From Chalciporus piperatus (lineage: Eukaryota; Basidiomycota; Agaricomycetes; Boletales; Boletaceae): a DNA stretch of 64,000 nucleotides. Of this stretch, positions 20,880-31,483 are shown in pieces; the stretch's first letter is position 1, and each line of letters opens with the position of its first letter. The position numbers and the translations under genes were made by a program. Below the pieces are notes generated by a model, which did not search any database, was not told the origin of the DNA, and was given only the letters and a program-made list of their open reading frames with translations. The stretch is from NCBI GenBank assembly GCA_038093975.1, contig JBBPTG010000085.1, positions 1-64,000 of the forward strand. Direction: 5' to 3'.

Positions 20880-22581
20880 CAACTCGCAGATCCCGGGCGT
20901 TTGGAGTCATCGTTTGACCTTCCTCGGTGGTCTTCGTGCGTGCACCGGTGATCGGTTCTCAGTGCTCACTTGTCGAATGGTCGAGTGAGTGTATTCTGCG
21001 CTCGACTGTCAATCTTCCAAGAGTAAGACACTACATCTGTTAAGATCAAGCAAATCCTGTTTTTCCTCATACAGGCGGTCGAATTCCTTGAATACGAAAT
21101 GAAGACTGTGAGATGGCAGTCCACCCCTCAGAGGTCCGAGTCGGGGCACCGTCTGACACTGTTGGTGAGTGTGTCGCAACGACAGTGGATCAATAACCTA
21201 CCAGCTCATCATTATATCCCGGTCGCCTCTGCGTGATGAGGGGGTTTAAACGAGTCAATTTCCGCCAAAGGAGGTCGAGCAAAGGTGATAATGCGCGGCA
21301 TGTTCGGGCGGGAAAGTACTTGTCGGTTCTTTCGGCCGTTAATCACTTGCGCCAGGACGTTACGTCCAAATAAAGAAATGCATTCCCATCAAGATCTCCT
21401 GACGCAGTCGCCCATAACCAATGGCCAAGTGCACAAGTTCCGACTGGAATAGTTCAGCAAGTCCTGCACAGATAATTTACGCGCTCAAGTATTCGAGCGA
21501 CTTCACCCCCACGCTTACCTTGAACGGTGTCGAGAGCCCAAGAATTGAAGTTGGACTCATGGTTGATGAATTTCTTACAGAACAAATTGGATTGGAGGGC
21601 CGGAAGCTTGTACTCGCTAGAAGCTATATAGACACGGGTTCCCCAATACAGAGCCCTCTCATCGAAATGAGTACCGAGAGATGCCAGTCCCCTCCTCAGA
21701 GGTCTGAGTCGGGTGAGTGTGCAGCAACGACAGTGAATCAATTTGAACCTACTAGGTCACTAAAATATCCCAGTCTGTCGTCTAACCTTCGCCGAAGGAG
21801 GTCCAGCGAAGGTTCTGATCATGCGCGGTCGTTCGCCGGGCGAGAGTCATGAGAGTGGAAAGTGCTTACCGGTGTTTTGGTTGTTAATCATATGTGCGCA
21901 ACGTTGACAGCACAGTCTGTCGGGGACTCGGTGGAGTGATCGTGAAGTCGAAAATATACTGAAAGGCTCGTGGGGCAAGAAGTGGATTGTGTCTTCTAGT
22001 CGGGACAGTCAGTTGAGAGAGTCCTATTCAAGTTCTGCCTTCGCGTCTGCGCGTTCCTTGGGGTTCTTGCGAGTCGGGACGGGGACTGTGCGGCGGGTCG
22101 TGAATGCTTCGTCAGTGGGCATATATTCAACAATGTTTCCAGCGAGCACTAGGCTACTGTACCAACGAGATTGGAACGTGGATAAGTTTATGGTTAGGTT
22201 CAACACCGTGCGATTCACTTGAAGACGACTCCAGGTCACTTCCTGTCGTTTTGCAGATAACCTGCACCGGTGTCGTAACCGAGACACTCCCCCTCACTCG
22301 AATTTGTTGGCTAGATTTGTGAACGTCAGTCACCGGCATTCTGGTGAAGAGCGATACAAATCACAGAGTCGTTGACGCAAACTTTACACCCTCACAATTA
22401 TGTGACTCAATCTTCACACAGTGGACCCACTGACGCCCACATTTGGATCCAAAGGATGTCTTGAGCAACACAAGGCCGGTTTGAACTTCCAAACAACGCT
22501 CACCCGCTCGTCCAGGTTTTTGCACTGATCATTTATCTCCTTGTCTGTGACTCATTCCTACCTTCATCTAGACGTGCCACC
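20880..22581. repeat. Spacer of the duplicated module, copy 3
   Basis: No gene is seen. The phospholipase piece that precedes this spacer in the other copies is missing. Blocks around 20880-21030, 21640-21760, 21985-22110 and 22420-22581 match the other two spacers. About 21360-21640 is not obviously shared and has no recognisable content. Confidence 0.6.
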
Positions 22582-24445
22582 ATGGAGGTCTCGCAGGAAC
22601 AACCGACAGAGAGTACCCCCAGCCCGCTATTGACTGTGACCATAGTGGCAACTGATAGTAACGACGACATAAGTTCCGTCACATGGCTTCCTGGTGACCG
22701 TATCGTCACTGGCACATACCACGGCACTGTGCAGATCTGGAATTCGAAGGACGGCACACAAGTGGGGACTTCGATGGAGAACAGGCAATTAGCCTCGGGC
22801 GTGGTAGCCACTAAAGATGGGAGGATCTTTGCATTTTCCTGGCATGTGGAATATCTGGTGGTATGGAGTGTGGATACGCAGGAAGTGGTAGAGGTCGCGT
22901 CGAAGAAACTTGAAGCCTATGGTCCTATTCGACGGATGGCCCTGTCCCCAAACGAAGAGCTCCTCGCCACTTGGCACGACAGCGGGGGGTGTCTTGTCTT
23001 CTGGGAGATCGCGGGGGCTATCCAAGTCAAACATGTCATCCGAGTCAACGGGGACCCGCCCAGGTTAGTTCCAGCGTGTGGAATGCATTTCTCTCCAGAT
23101 GGCAGGCGAATCGCGGTACCCACCCAGTTCGTATTCATTGTCCTCAATGTGGAAACTGGTGAGAGTATCCTTGAGCTGGCCAGTATTGAAGACGATGTGG
23201 ACATGATCCGTGCTATCACATGGTCACTTGATGGAGCTCAGCTTTTCTGTGGCTACATGACCAAGGACGAGACGGGTAAAATCCGTTGTTTCAGATCTGA
23301 CACTGGCGAGCCCGCTGGAGAGCCATGGGTTGCGCATACCAGTCCCTCAGGTTTGCGGGATCTGCACCTCTCGCCTGATGGCAAGTGTCTCGTTAGTTCC
23401 AGCACACTTTTGCTGGACAGCACTAGGGTTTGCTTTTGGGATGCGGAATCATGGAACCCTGTTGCAGTGCTCCCCCATGAATCATACGCGGGTGCAATGG
23501 CATTCTCGCCTTCAGGAGAGTTCCTTGCCTCTGTAGATGGAGGCACAAGATTACACATCTGGCGTGTCCCTTCGCGGAATGACAATGATGAGGTGCTACC
23601 GTTCGCTCACAATCAGCCTCTTAACTGACCTCAATACTATAGGCCCTACATACCCTCCTTGACGTGCGTTCCAGCGCTCGCTATGCCTGCTGTTCCTGAC
23701 CTTCAGTATAGATGCCCGCAGTGGTCTCACCGGACATCGGCGGTCCTTCGACAATCCCTAACCTTGATTTTTCTGATGTGAGCTTGGATACTAGACATGT
23801 CTCCTTTCTGATTTCCTCCCACTGACGATCGTTAGATGCCCGAACTACGTCGACCAGCACTTCAAAATCGCTTGCCAGCGAGAGAAAACCCATCCCGCGA
23901 TAGTCCCCGTGTGCAACAGAATGGTTCAGTTCTCTCAACTTGGCGCTTGTGGAAGAGAATCCCTCGCCTCGTATTCGCTCGAGTGCACCCAATATATCCA
24001 GGATACGCGCCGCCAGTAAGTTAATCACTCTCCCGTTCGTCACGAATTCTCAAGTTTGTGTCTCGCACAGCGCACGTACGTCGCGTCAAGTCACAGCGTG
24101 AATCGTGGCACTCGGACGCCGCCCACTGCATCTGCAAATGATCCACCCCTCACTATTTTTGTTGAATCCTCGTCTGGACTCGAGGAGAGCAGTGAGGATT
24201 CGAGCACTACTCCCACGGCTGACCTCGAGGTTGACCGAATTGGCTGTTGCGGTCTTTTCGCGCGTCGACAGCCTGTGCCTGGAGCACCCGCAGCTCGGGG
24301 GCGACAAGACGTTCCTCGGACTGTCGAGAGGACTTCGCGCGGTACTTCAACACTTCAAGACTCCGCCAACACCCCCATCCCCACTGTACCACCCCCCATT
24401 CCCCCTGTATCGCACGGCATTCTGGACCTCTCCGCCGTTGTATGA
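22582..24445 (+). CDS. WD40 beta-propeller protein, tandem copy 3
   Basis: Five exons (22582-23592, 23643-23663, 23712-23777, 23836-24015, 24071-24445) join in frame to about 549 residues. The organisation is identical to copies 1 and 2, including the 21-nt microexon. The C-terminal tail is almost the same as copy 1 (HSVNRGTRTPPTASANDPPL, RIGCCGLFARRQ). The propeller differs at the recurring loop sites: GTYHG, SWHVEY, WHDSGG, PTQFV, VDMIRA, SGLRD and HESYAGAMAF (against HKSPVYAMAF in copy 1). No stops or frameshifts interrupt the five-exon model. Its partner and role are unknown; see the findings on diversification. Confidence 0.87.
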
Positions 24446-24537
24446 ATGGAAAATACACCTGATTCTTGATCGCTCTATGACTACTATCTGTTATATAAAG
24501 AATGTTACGGGCCACATCATCATATGAGATTTATATT

Positions 24538-24990
24538 CCATGCCAGTCTTGTCTGACAATGCGAGCGATGGCGAGGCGGTTCAGCTTCGGCCGTCGTTGG
24601 TGACAGCACGAGAACCGGATATGATCATCGCCGGATAGTGATTCCCTTACGACGGTGAATTGGCGATGATTAGAACAAGGATCAACGGAATTCGTATTAT
24701 TCATACTGTCTACATACTTGAATACGTCCGTCCGGCGTCCATGCCTCCCAGGTCCCATATCCCTTGCCCCCGAAAACCAAAAAAATCAACAACCGGGATA
24801 TGTGCCCATATCGGAACTCGAGCAGATCGAGATGACGAACACAGAGTGGCCTGCGCGTTTGGCGTGTGCAGCGGTGGATGAGATTTGATGATTGGCGTTG
24901 GGGCGGCGGCGGCGGCGGCGGCGGGATCATTGTTGTGATGATGATGGAACGGAGGGATGATGGAACGGAGGGACGATGGACATCGCGTTG
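24538..24990 (+). pseudogene. 3' fragment of phospholipase B (degenerate copy 4)
   Basis: It starts at the same junction after the WD40 3' end (CATGCCAGTCTTGTCTGACA near 24540). Only scraps of the acidic block (GASDGEAVQLRPSL) and of the last exon (NQQPGYVPISELEQ around 24790-24830) remain, separated by deletions. It is the most reduced copy. Confidence 0.7.
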
Positions 24991-25332
24991 GTAGTGATGG
25001 GTTTTTTCCCCCCTTCGATGTATTGGTTCATCAATCTCGCGTGTAATGGGACATTCACGGTCTACGATCGTCTGGGGTCCGGAAGGAACGGATATCAATG
25101 TACAGGACGCAGTTTGACGGGTCCTCTGGTGCCCGATCGCAGTGCAATGTCAACGTATGAGATGTACGATCCCAGCGGAACGATCGTCACACCTTATCCG
25201 CGCCGATGAGCGCCGGTGAGAATATCCCGGCGAACGCACGATGCCATGCCGAGAGACTGGGAAAGCAAGTATACCATACGAAATAGACTAAGCTGTGAGG
25301 GTCCCGGTTCGTTCTAAAAAAATAAAAAGTCC

Positions 25333-26104
25333 TCAAGACTCGTTCAACTCCCAGCTGACACCACAGCCGCAGCCTCCTCTAGCCTGAGGATTCCCAGTGA
25401 CGCGGAACGAGCTCCCGATGAGCTCGGTAGCGTAATCGATCGTGGAGCCGTTGAGCATGGGGAGGGAGATGGCGTCGACGTAGAGGTTGGAGGGACGAAT
25501 GTCTGGGTGTGTTAGGTGACTGGTCGGGGTGACAAGAGGTGAGCAAGAAAGTGGGAGGAGTGGGGAAATGAGAAGAAGAACGTACTAGTCCTCCGGGGCG
25601 CGTGTCGATGAGAGTTGGAGTTTGTATTGGTATCCGTGACATCCGCCTGATTCGATTGAGATATGGAGGGCAACATCTGGGTTGTTCTCCCGTGTGCATA
25701 TTCGTTGAAGTTGCTGCAAGGTGAGTGAGTGTGTGATCGCATGGGACTCATCTCGGAGGGAGACGGAGACATACCTCGGCGGCGCGGGTGGTGAGGGTGA
25801 CGTTGATGTGGTCTGTGGGTATTACCTCTGCATCGAGTTCTTGGGCTTCTAGGTCTGAGACGGTTGGTGAAGTGAGCAGTATACTTCGTGCTTTGGGGAT
25901 TTCGGTGGTGGTGGTGGTGGTGGATGTGAGTGTCGCTGTCGCTGGGGTGGACATGTAGCGCACATGTGTTCGCGAGCGATCATGGCGGGTCGTGCGAGGC
26001 AAATGGAGGAGTGGGGATGAGCTGGGAGTGTGGAAGTAAGCGTGCGGGGCGAGTCTGCAGCACGATGTGGTTTTGAAACGACGGAGTATGGCGAGGCTGT
26101 TCAT
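25333..26104 (-). CDS. ISA2: Mitochondrial iron-sulfur cluster assembly protein, ISA2/IscA type (intact copy)
   Basis: Three exons (25775-26104, 25586-25713, 25333-25519) join with GT-AG introns to 214 residues. The N-terminus (MNSLAILRRFKTTSCCRL, rich in Arg, Ser and hydroxylated residues) looks like a mitochondrial presequence. The HesB/IscA fold follows: VTLTTRAAEQLQRI, then ISIESGGCHGYQYKLQL with the first cysteine, LPMLNGSTIDYATELIGSSF, and GGCGCGVSWELNES with the two C-terminal cysteines. These three cysteines hold the Fe-S cluster or iron in A-type carriers. ISA2 acts with ISA1 and IBA57 in maturing mitochondrial 4Fe-4S proteins. ISA2 rather than ISA1 is my reading of overall similarity. 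A transposon end lies 22 bp upstream of the ATG. Confidence 0.85.
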
Positions 26105-26127
26105 TCCGGGTGGTAGTGGTAGTGGTA

Positions 26128-26164
26128 AGGTAGCCCTCATGTGAATCCATCCAACATCACGTGA
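26128..26164 (+). repeat. Left 37-bp terminal inverted repeat
   Basis: Exact reverse complement of 29367-29403. It is preceded by TA at 26126-26127. On the minus strand it contains an ATG (26140-26138) in frame with the ISA2 coding sequence. Confidence 0.93.
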
Positions 26165-26494
26165 CTAAGCGTGATGCAAGCGTTACAAGAAGTTGAAGAA
26201 CGAAACAATCAGCAACAATTCCTAAAGTCACTGTGGTACAAATCTACTACGCGAGAAATTCGAGAAGTAGCCGAGTGATTTTTCCGCGTTACAGCCTGCA
26301 GATACAATGAGAAATGAAAATGTTGCAGTTTTTTTTGTCTGTTATCCAAACTCACGACGACCCAAACACCTTACCAACAAGTCCGCAACTCATTCTCCGC
26401 CAGTGCCGCAATGCCGCAGAAGAGATTGCACCGTGTTTGGGCAGCTAATCTTGGCTCCTGGCGTGAATCTGGCAAGAGGGCAAGGTCTGGCTCA

Positions 26495-29135
26495 ATGTCA
26501 GGCCAGGATGACTGGAACAAGGAAAATGTAAGTCTTCCTTTACTAGTACAGTAGTAGAGGCATACTCACGAAGGATTGATGTCTATCCAACAGACACCAG
26601 CCTTAGGTGGACTCGGAGACATCTCAGGGGTACGGGAAACCTGTCACGCCACACTCTCGCCCAGGAAATCCCCGAAACTCTCTCTCAGGCTGGTTGAGAG
26701 TGAGGAGGTGGTAGCAGGTCTACAAGCTTTTTACCATGTCAGCTTCGAGCACGGTCGTGAAAATATCACTTGCCTTGACCCAGTACAAGCTGCCTTGCCC
26801 TTCTTTTCGACTCCTGAATGCCTCACCATTGAAGATCACCTACCATCTTCGAGTCCGAGTCTGGAACCTCTCCCAAGCCTGCTCAACTCCAGCTCCCTGC
26901 ATTCCCGTCGTGCTCATTGCGAGGACATTCCTGACCACGAAAGTGAGCTCCCAGGCGACCGCTCTCGATACCTGTCACCAGATAGTGACGCTATCTTGAT
27001 GAAAATCAACGAAACTGAAGCATACGAAACTACCGAAGCACGCGCACCTGAGCATCACATGCCAGATCACTTTTTGGACGGTCCACTTGATTCCCATAGC
27101 GTACTCGTGTGCGACGGCGAAGAAATGCACTCGAGGATGTTTGATGAAGTGGTGGGGGGACTCTACGAGATGGATGCCGAAACCGACATGGAAAGTGATG
27201 ATGGAGCAGCCGAAGAATCACGGATGAGGCAGGCAGGGCTTGATGAGGATGAAGGAGCGGAGGGATTGATGGAGGAGACACGGAGGGGCCAAGCCTACGC
27301 CGACCGTAAACCGCCGACCGTCAATGATGCTCGAATTGCATTGAAGGACTTACGGGACTTGTTACGGCCGAAGCGACATGATGGGAAAGGCCACAAGCAG
27401 TCGATGCCCCTTGACTCAATAGTCAAATGGCGACTGGAGCATATCGAAATGTTCCTCCATCGGTACTGCGATTTTGATGCAGGTGGCAAACCGAGCAATC
27501 TCACAGCAGGAAAATGGATCAGGGCATCCGAGGACGTGGCTAAAATCAGCATGAGGGGCCCTTGGCTAGGTCGACACTTGCGGGCTTGGGCGAAGGCATA
27601 TATTCTGGATGGTACTTCCCTTCCAACACACGCCTATGGTCAAGCCAAAATCTCCCGCATCGAAGACGAGTCCCTCGCAACAGACATCAAGGTCCACCTG
27701 CAAAGTGTCGGTAAATATGTACGTGCGCAAGACATCGTTGATTACCTCAAAGACCCCACTGTTCAAGCTCGACATTCGTTCACACGCACAATCTCGTTGG
27801 CAACAGCGCAACGCTGGATGCATAAGCTTGGCTATCGCTGGAAAAAGGAGCCAAAAGGTCAATACTCTGATGGCCACGAACGGCAAGATGTGGTGGATTT
27901 TAGACAAAAGATCTTCTTACCAGCCTGGTCTTCCCTGGAGTCAAGCATGCGGAACTGGACAGAGGAGAATCTTCATGAGAGGGTGACTCAGGGAGCAGGA
28001 ATGGAGGGAGAGGGTAGGAAGGTTGTCGTCTGGTTCCATGATGAATCCACGTTCTACGCCAACGATCGAAGAAAAATTCGCTGGGTTCATCAATCTGAGG
28101 GTGCAGTGCCTCAACCCAAAGGAGAGGGCAGTTCTTTGATGGTCGCACATTTCGTTTCAGCTGATTATGGATTTCTGGGATCTCGCGACGGGAAAAAATC
28201 TGCAAGAGTGCTCTTCAAGGCTGGCAAGGGACGAGATGGTTACTATACCAACGACCTCATTGTTCGACATGCCAAGCAAGCCATCGAGATCCTGAAAGAG
28301 GAGTATCCAGACGATGACCATGTTCTTGTTTTCGACAACGCTACCACTCATGTCAAACGTGCAGATGATGCACTCTCCGCCCGTCATATGCCAAAAAATC
28401 CCTCCCCGACATGGGGGGTGACAGTCTCGGTAAAGGATGCCAAAGGTGCTGTCAGGAACGGTGCTGATGGGAAACCCATGAAAACGAAAATACCCATGTC
28501 AGCTGCCCGATTTCCTGATGGTCAGCCACAGCCACTGTACTTTCCTGACGGCCATGAGAAGGCTGGATGGTTCAAGGGAATGGCCGAGATCTTACGCGAA
28601 CGAGGATTCGAGGAGGAGGCGAAGCTGAGGTATGAGTGCGACAAATTTAATTGTCCTCCAGGCCAAATCTCGTGCTGCTGTCGTCGGCTCCTTTTCAACC
28701 AACCTGACTTCGTCAATGTCAAGTCCGTTTTGGAGAAAGCTTGCCGTGAACATGGGGTCCAAGTTCTGTTCCTACCGAAGTTTCACTGCGAGCTCAACTT
28801 CATCGAGCAAGTTTGGGGTCGCGCAAAACTAATTTACCGGCAATTACCATCCTCATCAAAAGAAGATGACCTCGAGAGGAATGTGCTGCATGCGCTGAGC
28901 TCGGTTTCGCTGGAGCTTATGCGAAAGTGTGTCTTTTGGGTCTAACTTGTTGCATCATCTTCATCTCTTCATTAGGTATGCGAATAGATCACGTCGCTTC
29001 ATTGATGCCTACCAGAAGGGGCTCAATGGTCAGCAAGCAGCCTGGGCAACAAAAAAATACCACGGGCATCGAGTTCTTCCAGAAAACATACTCCGTCAGT
29101 TCGACGAACAAGTCTTGAACCCACTTAAAGTTTGA
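26495..29135 (+). CDS. DDE transposase of the Tc1/mariner-type element
   Basis: Three exons (26495-26527, 26594-28926, 28976-29135) join to 841 residues. The start MSGQDDWNKEN is followed by a 66-bp intron, which is preferred over the unspliced Met at 26576 because it gives a good donor and keeps the frame. The first 230 residues are acidic and Ser-rich. A helix-turn-helix region (YVRAQDIVDYLKD; TISLATAQRWMHKLGYRWKK) precedes the catalytic part: WFHDESTFYANDRRKIRW (first Asp), HVLVFDNATTHVKR (second Asp) and LPKFHCELNFIEQVWG (Glu). The protein cuts and pastes the element at TA sites. It is larger than typical mariner transposases because of its long N-terminus and an insertion between the second Asp and the Glu. 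Confidence 0.92.
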
Positions 29136-29366
29136 GCCAAGTTCATCAACTTATGTCGAGAATCATTGGTCCACTTCTGATCAACTATACTTCATTGTTC
29201 CAACCCTCTTACAGTTCATGTTAATACTTGCACTACTATCTTTGATCTTCCAATTCTACTGGTCTTGGTCGAACACGAAGGTTTCGGAGTGAACTCGCGG
29301 TCATTCAACTTAGAGCGGCACAAAGTGACATAAGCTTATCCGTTCAGGCGTCACAGCATGTCACAA

Positions 29367-29403
29367 TCACGTGATGTTGGATGGATTCACATGAGGGCTA
29401 CCT
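29367..29403 (-). repeat. Right 37-bp terminal inverted repeat
   Basis: Exact reverse complement of 26128-26164, ending GGGCTACCT and followed by TA at 29404-29405. Confidence 0.93.
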
Positions 29404-29405
29404 TA

Positions 29406-30088
29406 GGACGTCGCGGTCGATGTTGAATGAAATCGCAAACTCGTGATCCTGTTATCCTGTGCATTATCCATAGACAGCCTTGCGCTCCCACTGCAAAGGC
29501 AATCCGACCCTCATCGGTTCCCTGTAAGAACTTTTTTCTATTCTAACTTTGCGACAACTTGACGATAGCGTCAATCCAAGTGTTCGAGACGGATAGACTA
29601 TGCGAGTCTTATATTAAGAAAGTACCAGCCTCGTGCCAGGGCAATGATTCCACAACCTACTGCAGCATACTGCCGCTCCAATGATGCCAAGCTGTGGGTT
29701 CGGCTACCTTGAATTCCGAACATGGTGGAGTCTCCTCTTGCTGCTTGTACCATCGCATCGATGGACGATCCACAGCTGTCCGGCCATCGCAGGCAGTGCC
29801 GTCGCGTCTGGCCTCGTGTTTCCCATGTGCCCTGGACCATCCCCAACGAGGCAGTATACAGCCTATTCATTTACATAAATTCCCCTCGGATCTACACAGG
29901 TGGCCCTCAGCGCTCAGCGACGACGACGACGACGACGACTACGCAATAATACATACCACACAAACTTCCCGCAAGCTGCTCAGCATCAGTACCTGGTCGC
30001 CCCTAATCATCGTGTCCGAGTCCGACACCAGATCACAACACCCCCAGCCAAGCACCCAAGCCTTACGCCCCTACTGTCTCATCAAACA
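29406..30088. other. Intergenic with a CGA microsatellite
   Basis: No gene is supported. A trinucleotide run (ACG/CGA repeated seven or more times) lies at 29919-29942, about 150 bp before the next ATG. Confidence 0.5.
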
Positions 30089-30766
30089 ATGTTCAAAAAC
30101 TGGCAAACCACCCTCGCATCTGCCGCCGCTGGCACTGCCAAATGCGACGCCAAGACCATGTCTCCAACCCTTCGTTCAGACATCTACGCCGCCCTCGATC
30201 TAGCTAAACCCTGGCTTATTGGAAGTACAGCTCGCCAGGCCGGTGATGGGGTTTCCTACCAGCCTCTCCTCACGCTCATCCAGAAGCACTTCCCTGATCT
30301 CAAGCTCGGCATCGAATCTGTCGGTAGCGTTGACGCCGAAGTAGCCATCATCGTCGCTGGGATCACGAACATGGTGCTCGAGATGAGCAAGTGGGGCGGT
30401 ATGGCAGGGGGTATGACAATGCGTACTTGGGTAGACGTGCTCAGCGAGGCACATGCCAAGATCAGCGCTGCGCCAGGGAGCAAGAGGAAGGAACAAGTCG
30501 GGCGCGGGATTACGAAGGGAATTAACCAACTCACGGACGTCTCTCTCATGACGAAGGAGTTTGCGGCGAGAATCCAAATGATATCGCTGCTCAAGAGTGG
30601 TAGGTTCTTCCTGCTCCTCCTTGCGCCACGGAAATGTCTGATCCAAAATCGTACGCACTGCCCTATTTGCCGGGGTCGTCGGAATATAGTGAACACCAAG
30701 GTCCATGGTGCTGGGACCGAAGAAGCGAGGCAGGGAGAGGCGCTGTGGAGCTCAAAGTTTATCTGA
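30089..30766 (+). CDS. Hypothetical protein
   Basis: This is an open frame starting MFKNWQTTLASAAAGTAKCD and running through ALDLAKPWLIGSTARQAGDG, SVDAEVAIIVAGITNMVLEM and GRGITKGINQLTDVSLMTKE to a stop at 30766. Composition and codon use look real, with helical amphipathic stretches. A possible intron (GTAGGT at 30600 to TATAG at about 30688) would also keep the frame, so the exact C-terminus is uncertain. No signal peptide or membrane segment is clear. I do not recognise a family. Confidence 0.5.
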   Translation: MFKNWQTTLASAAAGTAKCDAKTMSPTLRSDIYAALDLAKPWLIGSTARQAGDGVSYQPLLTLIQKHFPDLKLGIESVGSVDAEVAIIVAGITNMVLEMSKWGGMAGGMTMRTWVDVLSEAHAKISAAPGSKRKEQVGRGITKGINQLTDVSLMTKEFAARIQMISLLKSGRFFLLLLAPRKCLIQNRTHCPICRGRRNIVNTKVHGAGTEEARQGEALWSSKFI

Positions 30767-31483
30767 TGGGTGCTCCAATCTTGGGGCGATGATATAGTGG
30801 GGAAGCTTTGAAGTTTGTAGGCTTTTTTTGGTTTCTGCGCATGGCGCTGTGTGCTCGCAACTCGGAGATTCAAATGGGATATGGGATAGTAACATAGTCT
30901 AAGCTCTTCAACGGGATGTACCATGTTGTGCAACTCGTGCATACCTTTCAAGCGAACCTTTGTACATGTCAAGAAAACCTTACTACGTATCCCTACTTCT
31001 TAGCCCCATCTGTCGAAATCAGCCATTACCTGTCCGATACCATGACGTTGATGCATATCAGGCGAGTGGCGTTTGGGTTAGAGACGATTTGTTCGCACCA
31101 AAACATTGTGTGTATTACCGTAATACTAGGCACTATACGCCGTGTGCAAGAGAAGTGAACGTTTGAACATTGGTCATCTTCGTGTGTTCGTTGCAATTGG
31201 TTTTCATTGCCAGTGTAAATATGTACTGACGGTCCATCTGGATGTCTCGAGTATATAACCTGTCCATGTGAAAGTGAAAATGATGAAGTCGATTCATCCA
31301 TAATGAAAACTGCGGTGCGTAGCCAGTGCACTGACCCTGTCATACATAAGTAATGTGCAGGATCCATGATACATAATACAAAAGCAAAAAAAACAACGAC
31401 AAAGACGACATCCAAAGACACAAATGTTGGGATGGATACAATGCAGGGAGATGGTGCGAGAGCAAACAATCGACGAGTTCACT
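30767..31483. other. Intergenic, no feature seen
   Basis: AT-rich sequence between the 3' ends of the plus-strand hypothetical gene and the minus-strand TEA gene, so it holds both terminators. No reading frame with protein-like content was found. Confidence 0.4.

Larger units (their letters stand above)
26128..29403 (+). mobile_element. Complete Tc1/mariner-superfamily transposon
   Basis: Perfect 37-bp inverted repeats (26128-26164 and 29367-29403; outer end AGGTAGCCCTCATGTGAATC) are flanked by TA on both sides (26126-26127 and 29404-29405), the expected target duplication. The 3276-bp element contains one gene with an uninterrupted spliced reading frame and intact DDE motifs. Identical repeats and an open gene suggest a recent, possibly active insertion. 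It has landed inside the upstream region of the ISA2 gene. Confidence 0.93.

Noticed and set aside
26105..26140. MRATLPLPLPPG as the native N-terminus of ISA2
   Set aside because: These codons come from the transposon TIR and a short flank. The conserved start in copy 2 corresponds to MNSLAIL.
29919..29942. CGA run as a CRISPR-like or regulatory repeat
   Set aside because: It is a simple trinucleotide microsatellite without spacers.
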